Positions 7,634-12,855 of a stretch of 15,759 bases of DNA are shown piece by piece (position 1 is the stretch's first letter; every line of letters begins with the position of its first letter). Where the stretch lies: contig CALKWO010000111.1 of the NCBI GenBank assembly GCA_938003875.1, positions 1 through 15,759 on the forward strand, written 5' to 3'. The translations under genes and the position numbers were made by a program. Under the pieces are notes generated by a model. It saw only the letters and a list, made by a program, of their open reading frames with translations, was not told the origin of the DNA and did no database searches. This stretch comes from an uncultured bacterium (lineage in GTDB: Bacteria; Planctomycetota; Uabimicrobiia; Uabimicrobiales; JABWCH01).

Positions 7634-8386
7634 TTAGCCCCTTCTTTCTGGCTGAACCAAAGAGAAAAAAATAGATTCTAAATTTTTCTGTTTTGTTGCA
7701 TCTTTTAGTTCTTGAAGTGTTCCGACTGCTAGCATTTTCCCTTTGTGGAGAACTGCAATTCTATCGCAAAGTTTTTCTGCCTCGCTCATAATGTGAGTCG
7801 AAAGTATAATGCATTTATTTTCATTCCTAGATTGCAGAATAAATTCAGAGACTGACCTTGCACCCAAGATATCGAGATTGCTTGTCGGCTCATCTAAAAT
7901 ATAGATATTGGGATTATGGATAGTTGCACAGGCAAAGCAAAGTTTTTGCTGTGAGCCTTTAGAAAGGTTCTTAACCAAAGTATCAGTATAAGCTTCCAGA
8001 AAAAGCCTGCTCAAAAGCTCTTCATACCTTTCTTTTATCGCTTTTTTATTCATTCCATGAAGCATTCCATGAAGCTGTATTGCTTCTTTCACGGTAAGCT
8101 TGGTATATATTTGAGTATTGGAGGAAACAACACCTATTTGACGACGCACTTCTTGTCCATTATGTTCTACATTATATCCACAGATTTCAATACGGCCAGA
8201 GGTAGGCTTCATCAGAGATGACAATAAGCGGAGTAATGTGGTTTTTCCGGCTCCGTTAGTGCCTAACAAACCAAAGATTTCCCCGTTATGACAATCAAAC
8301 GAGATGCCATTGACGGCATCGATATATCGTTTTGGGGCATAGAATTTTTTATATACATTGTCTATAATCACCACCTGATTTGACAT
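7634..8386 (-). CDS. ABC transporter ATP-binding protein (NatA-like)
   Basis: ATPase subunit pairing with the permease immediately downstream. The 250-residue form contains Walker A GTNGAGKTT (42-50), the ABC signature LSKGSQQKL (141-149), Walker B IYILDEP (161-167), D-loop SNLD and the switch histidine H198 (LSTHIMSEAE). It resembles the NatA/CcmA exporter group. The frame is open up to 8464, but I place the start at the ATG at 8386, because GGAGA precedes it and the family N-terminus (VVIIDNVYKKF) follows directly. The extra 26 codons would run through a perfect hairpin. The gene follows the proline-rich peptide ORF by 84 bp, with that hairpin in between. Confidence 0.92.
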   Translation of the reverse strand: MSNQVVIIDNVYKKFYAPKRYIDAVNGISFDCHNGEIFGLLGTNGAGKTTLLRLLSSLMKPTSGRIEICGYNVEHNGQEVRRQIGVVSSNTQIYTKLTVKEAIQLHGMLHGMNKKAIKERYEELLSRLFLEAYTDTLVKNLSKGSQQKLCFACATIHNPNIYILDEPTSNLDILGARSVSEFILQSRNENKCIILSTHIMSEAEKLCDRIAVLHKGKMLAVGTLQELKDATKQKNLESIFFSLVQPERRG

Positions 8387-8413
8387 AGCCAATCTCCAAG
8401 TAAGAAAATATAT

Positions 8414-8448
8414 GGCTACATCCCACAAAAGAATTGTGGGATGTAGCC
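8414..8448 (-). promoter_or_regulatory. 15-bp perfect hairpin between peptide ORFs and ABC genes
   Basis: GGCTACATCCCACAA, a 5-base loop, then its exact complement. On the minus (operon) strand it is followed by ATATATTTTC, only a weak U-tract, so it could be a leaky attenuator or a processing/stability element giving more peptide message than transporter message. Read on the plus strand it is followed by GGTTTTTTC, a fair terminator against antisense transcription. Confidence 0.7.
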
Positions 8449-8470
8449 GGTTTTTTCTGGTCATAAAATT

Positions 8471-8590
8471 TTAGAAAAAAAACCTCATCAACTCTGTATA
8501 GTCTAAAGGCAATGGGCATGTTGGAATAGGAATCGGAATCGGAAATTGAGGAGGTAATGGAAATGGCAATGAAATAAATAAAATCATCAT
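8471..8590 (-). CDS. Proline-rich 39-aa peptide (peptide ORF 5)
   Basis: ATG at 8590 with AGAAAGGAG six bases upstream, stop TAA at 8471. The peptide starts MMILFISLPFPLPPQF, continues with an IPIPIP run and a single cysteine (PTCPLPLD), and ends YTELMRFFF: eleven prolines in 39 residues. The first hydrophobic stretch might act as a short leader or membrane anchor, but no cleavage motif of the double-glycine type is present. It is the last of five small ORFs in the same direction and the one nearest the ABC ATPase. It is unlike the other four, and I know no family with this layout. The strong ribosome-binding site and its tandem position support expression; function is unknown. Confidence 0.65.
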   Translation of the reverse strand: MMILFISLPFPLPPQFPIPIPIPTCPLPLDYTELMRFFF

Positions 8591-8606
8591 CTATTTCTCC
8601 TTTCTA

Positions 8607-8642
8607 ACAATGTTGCAAAAGCATTAGCTTTTGCAACATTGT
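8607..8642 (-). promoter_or_regulatory. 16-bp perfect hairpin between peptide ORFs 4 and 5
   Basis: A perfect inverted repeat, 8607-8622 with 8627-8642, with a 4-base loop. On the operon strand it stands between the stop at 8651 and the ribosome-binding site of the proline-rich ORF, with no U-tract after it. It is therefore more likely an mRNA end-protecting or translation-modulating stem than a terminator. Confidence 0.7.
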
Positions 8643-8650
8643 GAAAAAAA

Positions 8651-8716
8651 TTAAAAAAACAATATGGCAACAATGACAACGAGTGCAATGGTTCCGACGA
8701 CTTCTGCTCCGTTCAT
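8651..8716 (-). CDS. Hydrophobic 21-aa peptide (peptide ORF 4)
   Basis: ATG at 8716 preceded by AGAAAGGAG with a 7-base gap, stop TAA at 8651. The peptide opens MNGAEVVGTIAL and closes VVIVAILFF: one glutamate near the N-terminus and otherwise a continuous hydrophobic helix long enough to span a membrane. Its M-N-G-A-E-V start matches the other peptides (M-x-G-[IVA]-E). No leader or modification motif is seen. It could be a leaderless bacteriocin-like or modulin-like secreted peptide, or a small membrane subunit; sequence alone cannot decide. Confidence 0.65.
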   Translation of the reverse strand: MNGAEVVGTIALVVIVAILFF

Positions 8717-8760
8717 CTGTATCTCCTTTCTACAAAGCAAGAACAATAGATTTTTTTAAC

Positions 8761-8787
8761 ATAAGCAATCTTCTTAAAGATGCTTAT
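8761..8787 (-). promoter_or_regulatory. Intergenic hairpin between peptide ORFs 3 and 4
   Basis: An inverted repeat of 11 pairs with a single bulged base and a 4-base loop (ATAAGC arms with TCTT/AAGA). On the minus strand it is followed by GTTAAAAAAATC, not a U-tract. It sits 45 bp before the start of ORF 4 and makes the second stem in this gap. Confidence 0.5.
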
Positions 8788-8793
8788 AAAGAT

Positions 8794-8836
8794 CATAGCA
8801 GTTACTCTTTTGCTTTGAATACAAAAGAGCAGGTTT
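8794..8836 (-). repeat. 43-bp direct repeat with hairpin, copy 1
   Basis: Differs from 8930-8972 at two of 43 positions and lies downstream of peptide ORF 3. It holds a stem (CTCTTTTG with CAAAAGAG) and a 9-base loop. The operon-strand end reads AACTGCTATGA. Together with the peptide ORF starts it marks a tandem duplication of a peptide-plus-hairpin unit. Confidence 0.9.
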
Positions 8837-8842
8837 AATAAG

Positions 8843-8917
8843 CTATAACAAAATGGGAACTAATGATTTGCCTAACAGCCAAATCAAAATCAAGTATGTT
8901 GCTTCTACGCCAATCAT
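8843..8917 (-). CDS. Hydrophobic 24-aa peptide (peptide ORF 3)
   Basis: ATG at 8917 preceded by GAAAGGAAAAATT, stop TAG at 8843. The peptide begins MIGVEATYLILIWLL and ends GKSLVPILL: one glutamate, one lysine and an otherwise hydrophobic, helix-forming run. Bases around its start (GAAAGGAAAAATTATG, then a TTGGC.TAGAAG-like run) are almost identical to those of ORF 2, and an ATTTGGCT word recurs inside both. The two units are offset by 138 bp, so they are tandem duplicates that have diverged in the peptide middle. Too short for ordinary gene callers. Confidence 0.7.
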   Translation of the reverse strand: MIGVEATYLILIWLLGKSLVPILL

Positions 8918-8929
8918 AATTTTTCCTTT

Positions 8930-8972
8930 CATAGCAGTTGCTCTTTTGCTTTGAATACAAAAGAGCAAGTTT
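8930..8972 (-). repeat. 43-bp direct repeat with hairpin, copy 2
   Basis: The second copy, between the stop of peptide ORF 2 (8984) and the ribosome-binding site of ORF 3. Its stem is one pair longer than in copy 1 (GCTCTTTTG with CAAAAGAGC). The offset to copy 1 is 136 bp. Confidence 0.9.
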
Positions 8973-8983
8973 GATTTTTAAAA

Positions 8984-9055
8984 TTACTTGAATAATTCGA
9001 TTAAAAGCCAAATTAAACTAGTGCCTATAGGTAATAAGACTTCTATGCCAGTCAT
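8984..9055 (-). CDS. Hydrophobic 23-aa peptide (peptide ORF 2)
   Basis: ATG at 9055 preceded by AGAAAGGAAAAATT, stop TAA at 8984. The peptide begins MTGIEVLLPIGTSL and ends IWLLIELFK: two glutamates, one terminal lysine and a hydrophobic helix with one proline. It shares the M-x-G-[IVA]-E-[VA] start with ORFs 3 and 4. It is 22 bp from the stop of ORF 1, so the two are closely linked on one message. Confidence 0.7.
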   Translation of the reverse strand: MTGIEVLLPIGTSLIWLLIELFK

Positions 9056-9077
9056 AATTTTTCCTTTCTAATCGCCA

Positions 9078-9140
9078 TCATAAACTTTTTACAATGATCG
9101 TTACTACGGTAACAACTGCTAAAAATTCGTAGATTCCCAT
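9078..9140 (-). CDS. Hydrophobic 20-aa peptide (peptide ORF 1, operon-first)
   Basis: ATG at 9140 preceded by AGAAAGGAAACATT, stop TGA at 9078. The whole peptide is MGIYEFLAVVTVVTIIVKSL. It has G2, I3 and E5 near the start, a beta-branched hydrophobic core and a lysine near the end. The length and the MGI start recall phenol-soluble modulins of staphylococci, but it lacks their cationic amphipathic face (one K against one E), so this is only a resemblance. It is the first ORF after the promoter at 9235-9263. Confidence 0.65.
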   Translation of the reverse strand: MGIYEFLAVVTVVTIIVKSL

Positions 9141-9234
9141 AATGTTTCCTTTCTGTTTAGAATGTTGTTGAATTTAGTAGTAATTAGCAAAAATTTTCCA
9201 TCATATAGTTGGGAGTATTTTTCGATTCTTATAG

Positions 9235-9263
9235 ATTATATGGAAAACCCTTTAATGATTCAA
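9235..9263 (-). promoter_or_regulatory. Sigma70-type promoter of the peptide-ABC operon
   Basis: On the minus strand TTGAAT (9263-9258), 17 bp, then TATAAT (9240-9235). Transcription would start near 9228, leaving a leader of roughly 88 bases before peptide ORF 1. It is part of a 70-bp module (9223-9292) that recurs at 9371-9440. Confidence 0.75.
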
Positions 9264-9292
9264 TATCCTTTTTGGTATACTATTTCGTTATA

Positions 9293-9554
9293 TCACATTT
9301 TAATAAATTTTTATAGAAATTTTTATAGATTTATATTAAAAAATTTCTATAATATACATTATAATATTTTTTATTCTTATAAATTATATATAAAGCATTT
9401 TAATACTTCAACATAGTCTTTGGTATAATATTTTGCTATATTCTTTTTTATTATAATATTTCTTTAGGCTATTTTCCTCATGCCAAATATTATTCATTAT
9501 TCAACCCAAATGACCATGTATGCTAGTAAAAAACCGTATCTACCAAATTAGTAG
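9293..9554. other. Extremely A+T-rich intergenic region
   Basis: Almost no G or C (4 in 60 at 9301-9360), with direct repeats of AAATTTTTATAG around 9306-9330. It contains the second promoter module, and otherwise I find no gene. The open frame spanning 9162-9416 on the plus strand has no ribosome-binding site and is a composition artefact. The region separates the divergent peptide-ABC operon and the plus-strand operon at 9616. Confidence 0.6.
9371..9440 (-). promoter_or_regulatory. Second copy of the promoter module
   Basis: The minus-strand segment 9440-9371 matches 9292-9223 at 53 of 70 positions without gaps. It keeps a TATACCAAA box, TTGAAG at 9411-9406, a 17-bp spacer, TATAAT at 9388-9383, and TATAAGAAT after it. 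It could be a second operon promoter, 148 bp upstream of the first. No ORF with a ribosome-binding site lies between the two. Confidence 0.6.
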
Positions 9555-9583
9555 TTGCCGCTTAGCATTTAGTATCGTTTAAT
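9555..9583 (+). promoter_or_regulatory. Candidate promoter for the 9616-12802 operon
   Basis: TTGCCG (9555-9560), 17 bp, TTTAAT (9578-9583). The predicted start point is about 25 bp before the GGGAGTG ribosome-binding site of the 238-aa gene. Confidence 0.4.
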
Positions 9584-9615
9584 ATTAAGAAAGATTTATT
9601 TAGGGAGTGTAATCG

Positions 9616-10332
9616 ATGACGACGAAAGATCCGATGTTTGTAGAAGAGCTGGAAGCCGTCTTTTGGACTAGCTATTGGAAGCATCTATCAAGGGCTACAG
9701 TTGCCAAGTTTATTTTGGGAGCTAGCCTTGTGACAGAATTCATTCGAAAAAATGGGCAACCCGATTTTAGGCTCGAAGTCGGCTGGGCTTTTTTCGATGA
9801 TTGTATATCTGCGCTTGCAAATGTCGCCGAAGGAAATCGGCACGAAAAGTTGTTGGACATCATGAAGGGATACCTGAACAGAATTGGAGAACAGTCGAAC
9901 TACTCTCAGGATGTCCTCAGGGCTGAAGAAAAAATGGGTTTTATCCCGCAATGTTTTGAAACCCAAAAGGATGCCAATAGAATCGTTCTGGATTTCTTTC
10001 TTTCTTTTTTGAAGATTATGTCAAGGCAGGAAATCCTGTTATACATGGAGTTGTCATTCTTGTTCGTTAAGTTTGTTCATGACAAGTATGACACTCACTA
10101 CAGGTTGAAGATCGGATGGGAGTATCTCGATAATATGGTTGATGAATACGCAAAGACCCATCCTGAAAGAAAGGATAGAAAGCGAATACAGCTCCTCAAA
10201 AGGATCGCAAGTGAATCCCTATGCGATCAGGTCAATGTGTACAAAGAAGTCTCCTTGTTCAGAAATAAGGAGAAAATCCTAAAAGAATTCCAAAAAGAAC
10301 TTGAACAAAGGTTTTTGGAAAGATCAAAATAA
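9616..10332 (+). CDS. 238-aa protein of unknown function with an internal duplication
   Basis: Start ATG at 9616 with GGGAGTG upstream. I do not recognise the family. Residues 16-90 and 127-201 align without gaps at an offset of 111: S19/S130, SR 25-26/136-137, F43/F154, RL 52-53/163-164, GW 56-57/167-168, D61/D172 and LxRI 87-90/198-201-like ends. The protein is thus two copies of a mostly helical module with a conserved RLxxGW...D core, joined by a linker at 91-126, and followed by a charged C-terminal helix (210-238, possible coiled coil). No signal peptide. Its base composition (29 G/C in 60 at 9781-9840) is well above the genes that follow (16 in 60 at 11461-11520), suggesting separate origin. 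It heads a run of three plus-strand genes, but a hairpin follows it. Confidence 0.75.
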   Translation: MTTKDPMFVEELEAVFWTSYWKHLSRATVAKFILGASLVTEFIRKNGQPDFRLEVGWAFFDDCISALANVAEGNRHEKLLDIMKGYLNRIGEQSNYSQDVLRAEEKMGFIPQCFETQKDANRIVLDFFLSFLKIMSRQEILLYMELSFLFVKFVHDKYDTHYRLKIGWEYLDNMVDEYAKTHPERKDRKRIQLLKRIASESLCDQVNVYKEVSLFRNKEKILKEFQKELEQRFLERSK

Positions 10333-10350
10333 ACAGTTATTCAATTTGAT

Positions 10351-10374
10351 TTGAAGGATGTACGCATCCTTCAA
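10351..10374 (+). promoter_or_regulatory. Hairpin with TACG tetraloop between two genes
   Basis: A 10-bp perfect stem (TTGAAGGATG with CATCCTTCAA) closed by TACG, a UNCG-type stable tetraloop in RNA. It lies 18 bp after the stop of the 238-aa gene and 16 bp before the next start. No U-tract follows, so it is more likely a processing or attenuating stem than a full terminator. Confidence 0.6.
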
Positions 10375-10390
10375 GTATAAAGGAACTAAT

Positions 10391-11032
10391 ATGAATATAG
10401 TTCGTTTAAAACTCCAACATTGTTTCTATGAAAAGTATGATCTTTTGTTTATAGGATTAAAAGATTATGATTTATATGACCAAAAAATTCGATTAATTTT
10501 ACAGTCTCAAAATATCGAATATATGATACTTTATGAGGACTATGAAAAATTAAAAAGACTAGCTCCTATGCCATCGAAAATTTACTATTCATCAAATATA
10601 GATTTGGATAAATTAGAGCAAAGCGTGATAGCTTACCGTGATAAAATTTGCATTGTACCATGGGAAGAAATTTATGAAGAAAGCTTTTCTGAAGAAAATG
10701 AGCCTATTGCTATTATTTCAGAAGATGAGCTACCAGTATACAGCTATTCTGGGACAGGAGTGTTAAACAAAATTCCTGAAAAAATTCCTGAAAAAATATT
10801 ACAAAAATATAATCTACCTTCAAAAACTTCTATCGTAGCTGAGAAAAAAGCAGGGGGATATGCTATTCATATAGAATCAAACCTTGCATTTAGATTATTA
10901 GTTGTTTTTAAAAAAGATGATGAAATTTTATACGAAACAGAAATCTCTGAGAGACTTCCAAGTTCAAAAGAACTCATTCCAAACGAAATTATTAAAAATT
11001 TCAAAACAATTGAGCTGAAGAAATTTTTTTGA
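10391..11032 (+). CDS. 213-aa protein of unknown function, partner of the Lon-like gene
   Basis: I place the start at the ATG at 10391, preceded by AAAGGAAC; an in-frame ATG at 10358 lies inside the hairpin stem and has its only ribosome-binding candidate too close. The protein begins MNIVRLKLQHCFYEKYDLL. It has an alpha/beta-looking first 90 residues, an acidic stretch around 92-113 (EEIYEESFSEENE) and an IPEK-IPEK tandem made by a 12-bp DNA repeat (about residues 128-135). A beta-rich C-terminal part follows. No signal peptide, membrane helix or catalytic motif that I recognise. It precedes the 585-aa gene by 12 bp, and both have the same A+T-rich composition, so they are very likely co-translated. 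Function is unknown; the tight pairing suggests a cognate partner or regulator. Confidence 0.75.
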   Translation: MNIVRLKLQHCFYEKYDLLFIGLKDYDLYDQKIRLILQSQNIEYMILYEDYEKLKRLAPMPSKIYYSSNIDLDKLEQSVIAYRDKICIVPWEEIYEESFSEENEPIAIISEDELPVYSYSGTGVLNKIPEKIPEKILQKYNLPSKTSIVAEKKAGGYAIHIESNLAFRLLVVFKKDDEILYETEISERLPSSKELIPNEIIKNFKTIELKKFF

Positions 11033-11044
11033 AAGGAATTCCAG

Positions 11045-12802
11045 ATGACGTATACAAAATGCAGGGTAGGGTTTCCTTATGATTCATCAAAACCCAATAA
11101 GGTCAAGGAATCTGTTGTGGTACTTAGTCCTTATACTGATACAGGATTTACCTATGTTTTTAAGGGCGATAATAAATATAGCATTTTACATGACCAACAG
11201 ACAAATTGTCTAATAAGTCCCTATCGAAATAATGGACTTCTTGGAATACTTATAGAATCTAATGACGAGAGAGAAAGCATAGCAAAAGAAGGCGAGATAC
11301 ATGGTAGAGGGACTTCCATGCAACTTGCTGTAGTTCTTGCTCTTGTAGCAAAATATAATAATGAAAAAATAGATAATCTTCCCCTCATTCTTTTTAGCGG
11401 AGCTATAAATTATCCACCTGTAAAGCCTTTTTTAAATGCAACAATAGAAACTTATGAAGATGATATAGAATTACTAGAAAAAAGCTTAATCAATAAATAC
11501 AAGGCTGCTAAAATGGCAAAAGCATATGCTCTTGTAATGCCTAATCGTGATGCAAAAATTCTTTCGAATGCCCTAAAGGAAGAATGCAAAACAATAGATG
11601 ACATAAATTTTGCAAATTTTCAAGAAAATGATAAGCCTATGATCATAGGTATATCAACGTTTTCTTTACCAGACTTAGCGACTAAAATAGGGATTAACCC
11701 TTACTATTTTATTCAATTTCCTTATTATAAAAAGTATATAGCTTTGTTTTTATTATTCATGCTGATATTTTTTCTAGGATTTTATTTTTTTAGTCAGGAA
11801 AAACAGTATAGTCATGGAGAACAATTCTGGAAATTTAATTCCAAAGCGGCAAAATATGCTCTACATGATTTGTGCAAATTTGCTACCAAACAACAAAAAT
11901 TATTGTTTACTATAGGTTATAAGAATTTAGTAGGAAATATGTATAACGATAATAACAGAGATATCGATACAAAAGAATTATTTCTTGCACTAAAAAAATC
12001 TGAAGAATTTAAGGGTTCTTCGCTAGCAAAAGAAGACTTCGATAAATCAATAATAATATATCAAGATTTTAAAAATCAATTAGCAGAAATAGAAAAAAAA
12101 TTTTTTAAAGAAATGTCACAATTTTACTTAGATGCATCTTTGATTCTTGAAATCGATAGCGTTATAGAACTTTATGATAATGAATATCTCCAAATAGTCG
12201 CAGATATAGACTTTTTTTATGATATAAGAAATAGCATCAGATTGATAACAAAAGAAGAAGGATGGCTAGCATTTTTACAAAGTCACCAAAGTGTCATATG
12301 TAGTGCTGTTCCTGTTAAGCAACAAAGTTCAGGAAATTTTGGTTTAAAAATATTTCAATATAGAGAGTGGATACTAACAAAAATAATACGATTTTTAGTG
12401 TCAAAAGATATTATGATAAATCTTGCTAGAGGAAAAGATATAGGAAAATTTAGCAATGATGGAACAAACATATTGCATTATCTAGCCGAAAATAAAGATT
12501 TCTTCGAAATGTGTGACGATGAAAAGCAAAAAAAAAATATTCTACAAGAATTTCAAAGATTGGATATGAATCAGCAAGAAAACAAAGATTTATATGAAAA
12601 ATTTCAAAGTGCTAGCAATCGTCTAAAAATTTTTAGAGAAAAGAATATACCATATCTAAAAGATGCAATAAACAATTTGCTGAAAAAAGAAAAAAATTTG
12701 AAGGAAGCAAAAGATCCCAAAGGGAAAACTGCTTTAGAAATAGCCGAAGGAAATGGTAACTCCTACATGATAGAGATTCTTGAAGAAAAACAAGAAAAAT
12801 AA
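11045..12802 (+). CDS. 585-aa membrane protein with Lon(S16)-like N-terminus and ankyrin-like C-terminus
   Basis: Residues 84-171 resemble the proteolytic domain of Lon (S16). GRGTSMQLAVVLAL (87-100) matches the GPSAG-type serine loop, with S91 the candidate nucleophile. LILFSGAI (114-121) matches the conserved TGEI strand at the right distance. INKYKAAKMAKAYALVMPN (149-167) matches the GGLKEK...AAHRAG..LIP segment, with K151 or K153 the candidate base. About 18 extra residues lie between the last two blocks. One membrane helix follows (about 231-249), then a long helical region, then ankyrin-like pieces: DGTNILHYLAENKD (472-485) and PKGKTALEIAEGNG (558-571). The start at 11045 has GAAAGGAAT upstream, and a strong terminator follows. 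Lon-like proteolysis is an inference from motif order; a dead or non-proteolytic S16 fold is possible. No ATPase domain is fused or adjacent. Confidence 0.6.
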   Translation: MTYTKCRVGFPYDSSKPNKVKESVVVLSPYTDTGFTYVFKGDNKYSILHDQQTNCLISPYRNNGLLGILIESNDERESIAKEGEIHGRGTSMQLAVVLALVAKYNNEKIDNLPLILFSGAINYPPVKPFLNATIETYEDDIELLEKSLINKYKAAKMAKAYALVMPNRDAKILSNALKEECKTIDDINFANFQENDKPMIIGISTFSLPDLATKIGINPYYFIQFPYYKKYIALFLLFMLIFFLGFYFFSQEKQYSHGEQFWKFNSKAAKYALHDLCKFATKQQKLLFTIGYKNLVGNMYNDNNRDIDTKELFLALKKSEEFKGSSLAKEDFDKSIIIYQDFKNQLAEIEKKFFKEMSQFYLDASLILEIDSVIELYDNEYLQIVADIDFFYDIRNSIRLITKEEGWLAFLQSHQSVICSAVPVKQQSSGNFGLKIFQYREWILTKIIRFLVSKDIMINLARGKDIGKFSNDGTNILHYLAENKDFFEMCDDEKQKKNILQEFQRLDMNQQENKDLYEKFQSASNRLKIFREKNIPYLKDAINNLLKKEKNLKEAKDPKGKTALEIAEGNGNSYMIEILEEKQEK

Positions 12803-12808
12803 TCTGCT

Positions 12809-12855
12809 AAAAAGTGAAGGAAAATCTGAAAATCTGATTTCCCTTCACTTTTTTT
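12809..12855. terminator. Bidirectional terminator between convergent genes
   Basis: An 18-pair stem with one mismatch and a 9-base loop, flanked by A5 on the left and T7 on the right. It ends the plus-strand operon (stop at 12802) and, read on the other strand, repA, whose stop codon overlaps its T-tract at 12854-12856. Confidence 0.85.

Noticed and set aside
8387..8464. Longer N-terminus of the ABC ATPase (26 extra codons)
   Set aside because: The extension reads through a perfect 15-bp hairpin, has no ribosome-binding site, and the internal ATG at 8386 has GGAGA before it.
8471..9140. Type I toxin genes with antisense RNAs
   Set aside because: Single hydrophobic peptides fit, but five in one operon with good ribosome-binding sites upstream of an ABC exporter, and no evident antisense promoter or antitoxin RNA at each, argue against it.
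9162..9416. Plus-strand open frame of 84 codons rich in F, Y, I, N
   Set aside because: It lies in extremely A+T-rich promoter DNA, has no ribosome-binding site and overlaps two minus-strand promoter modules.
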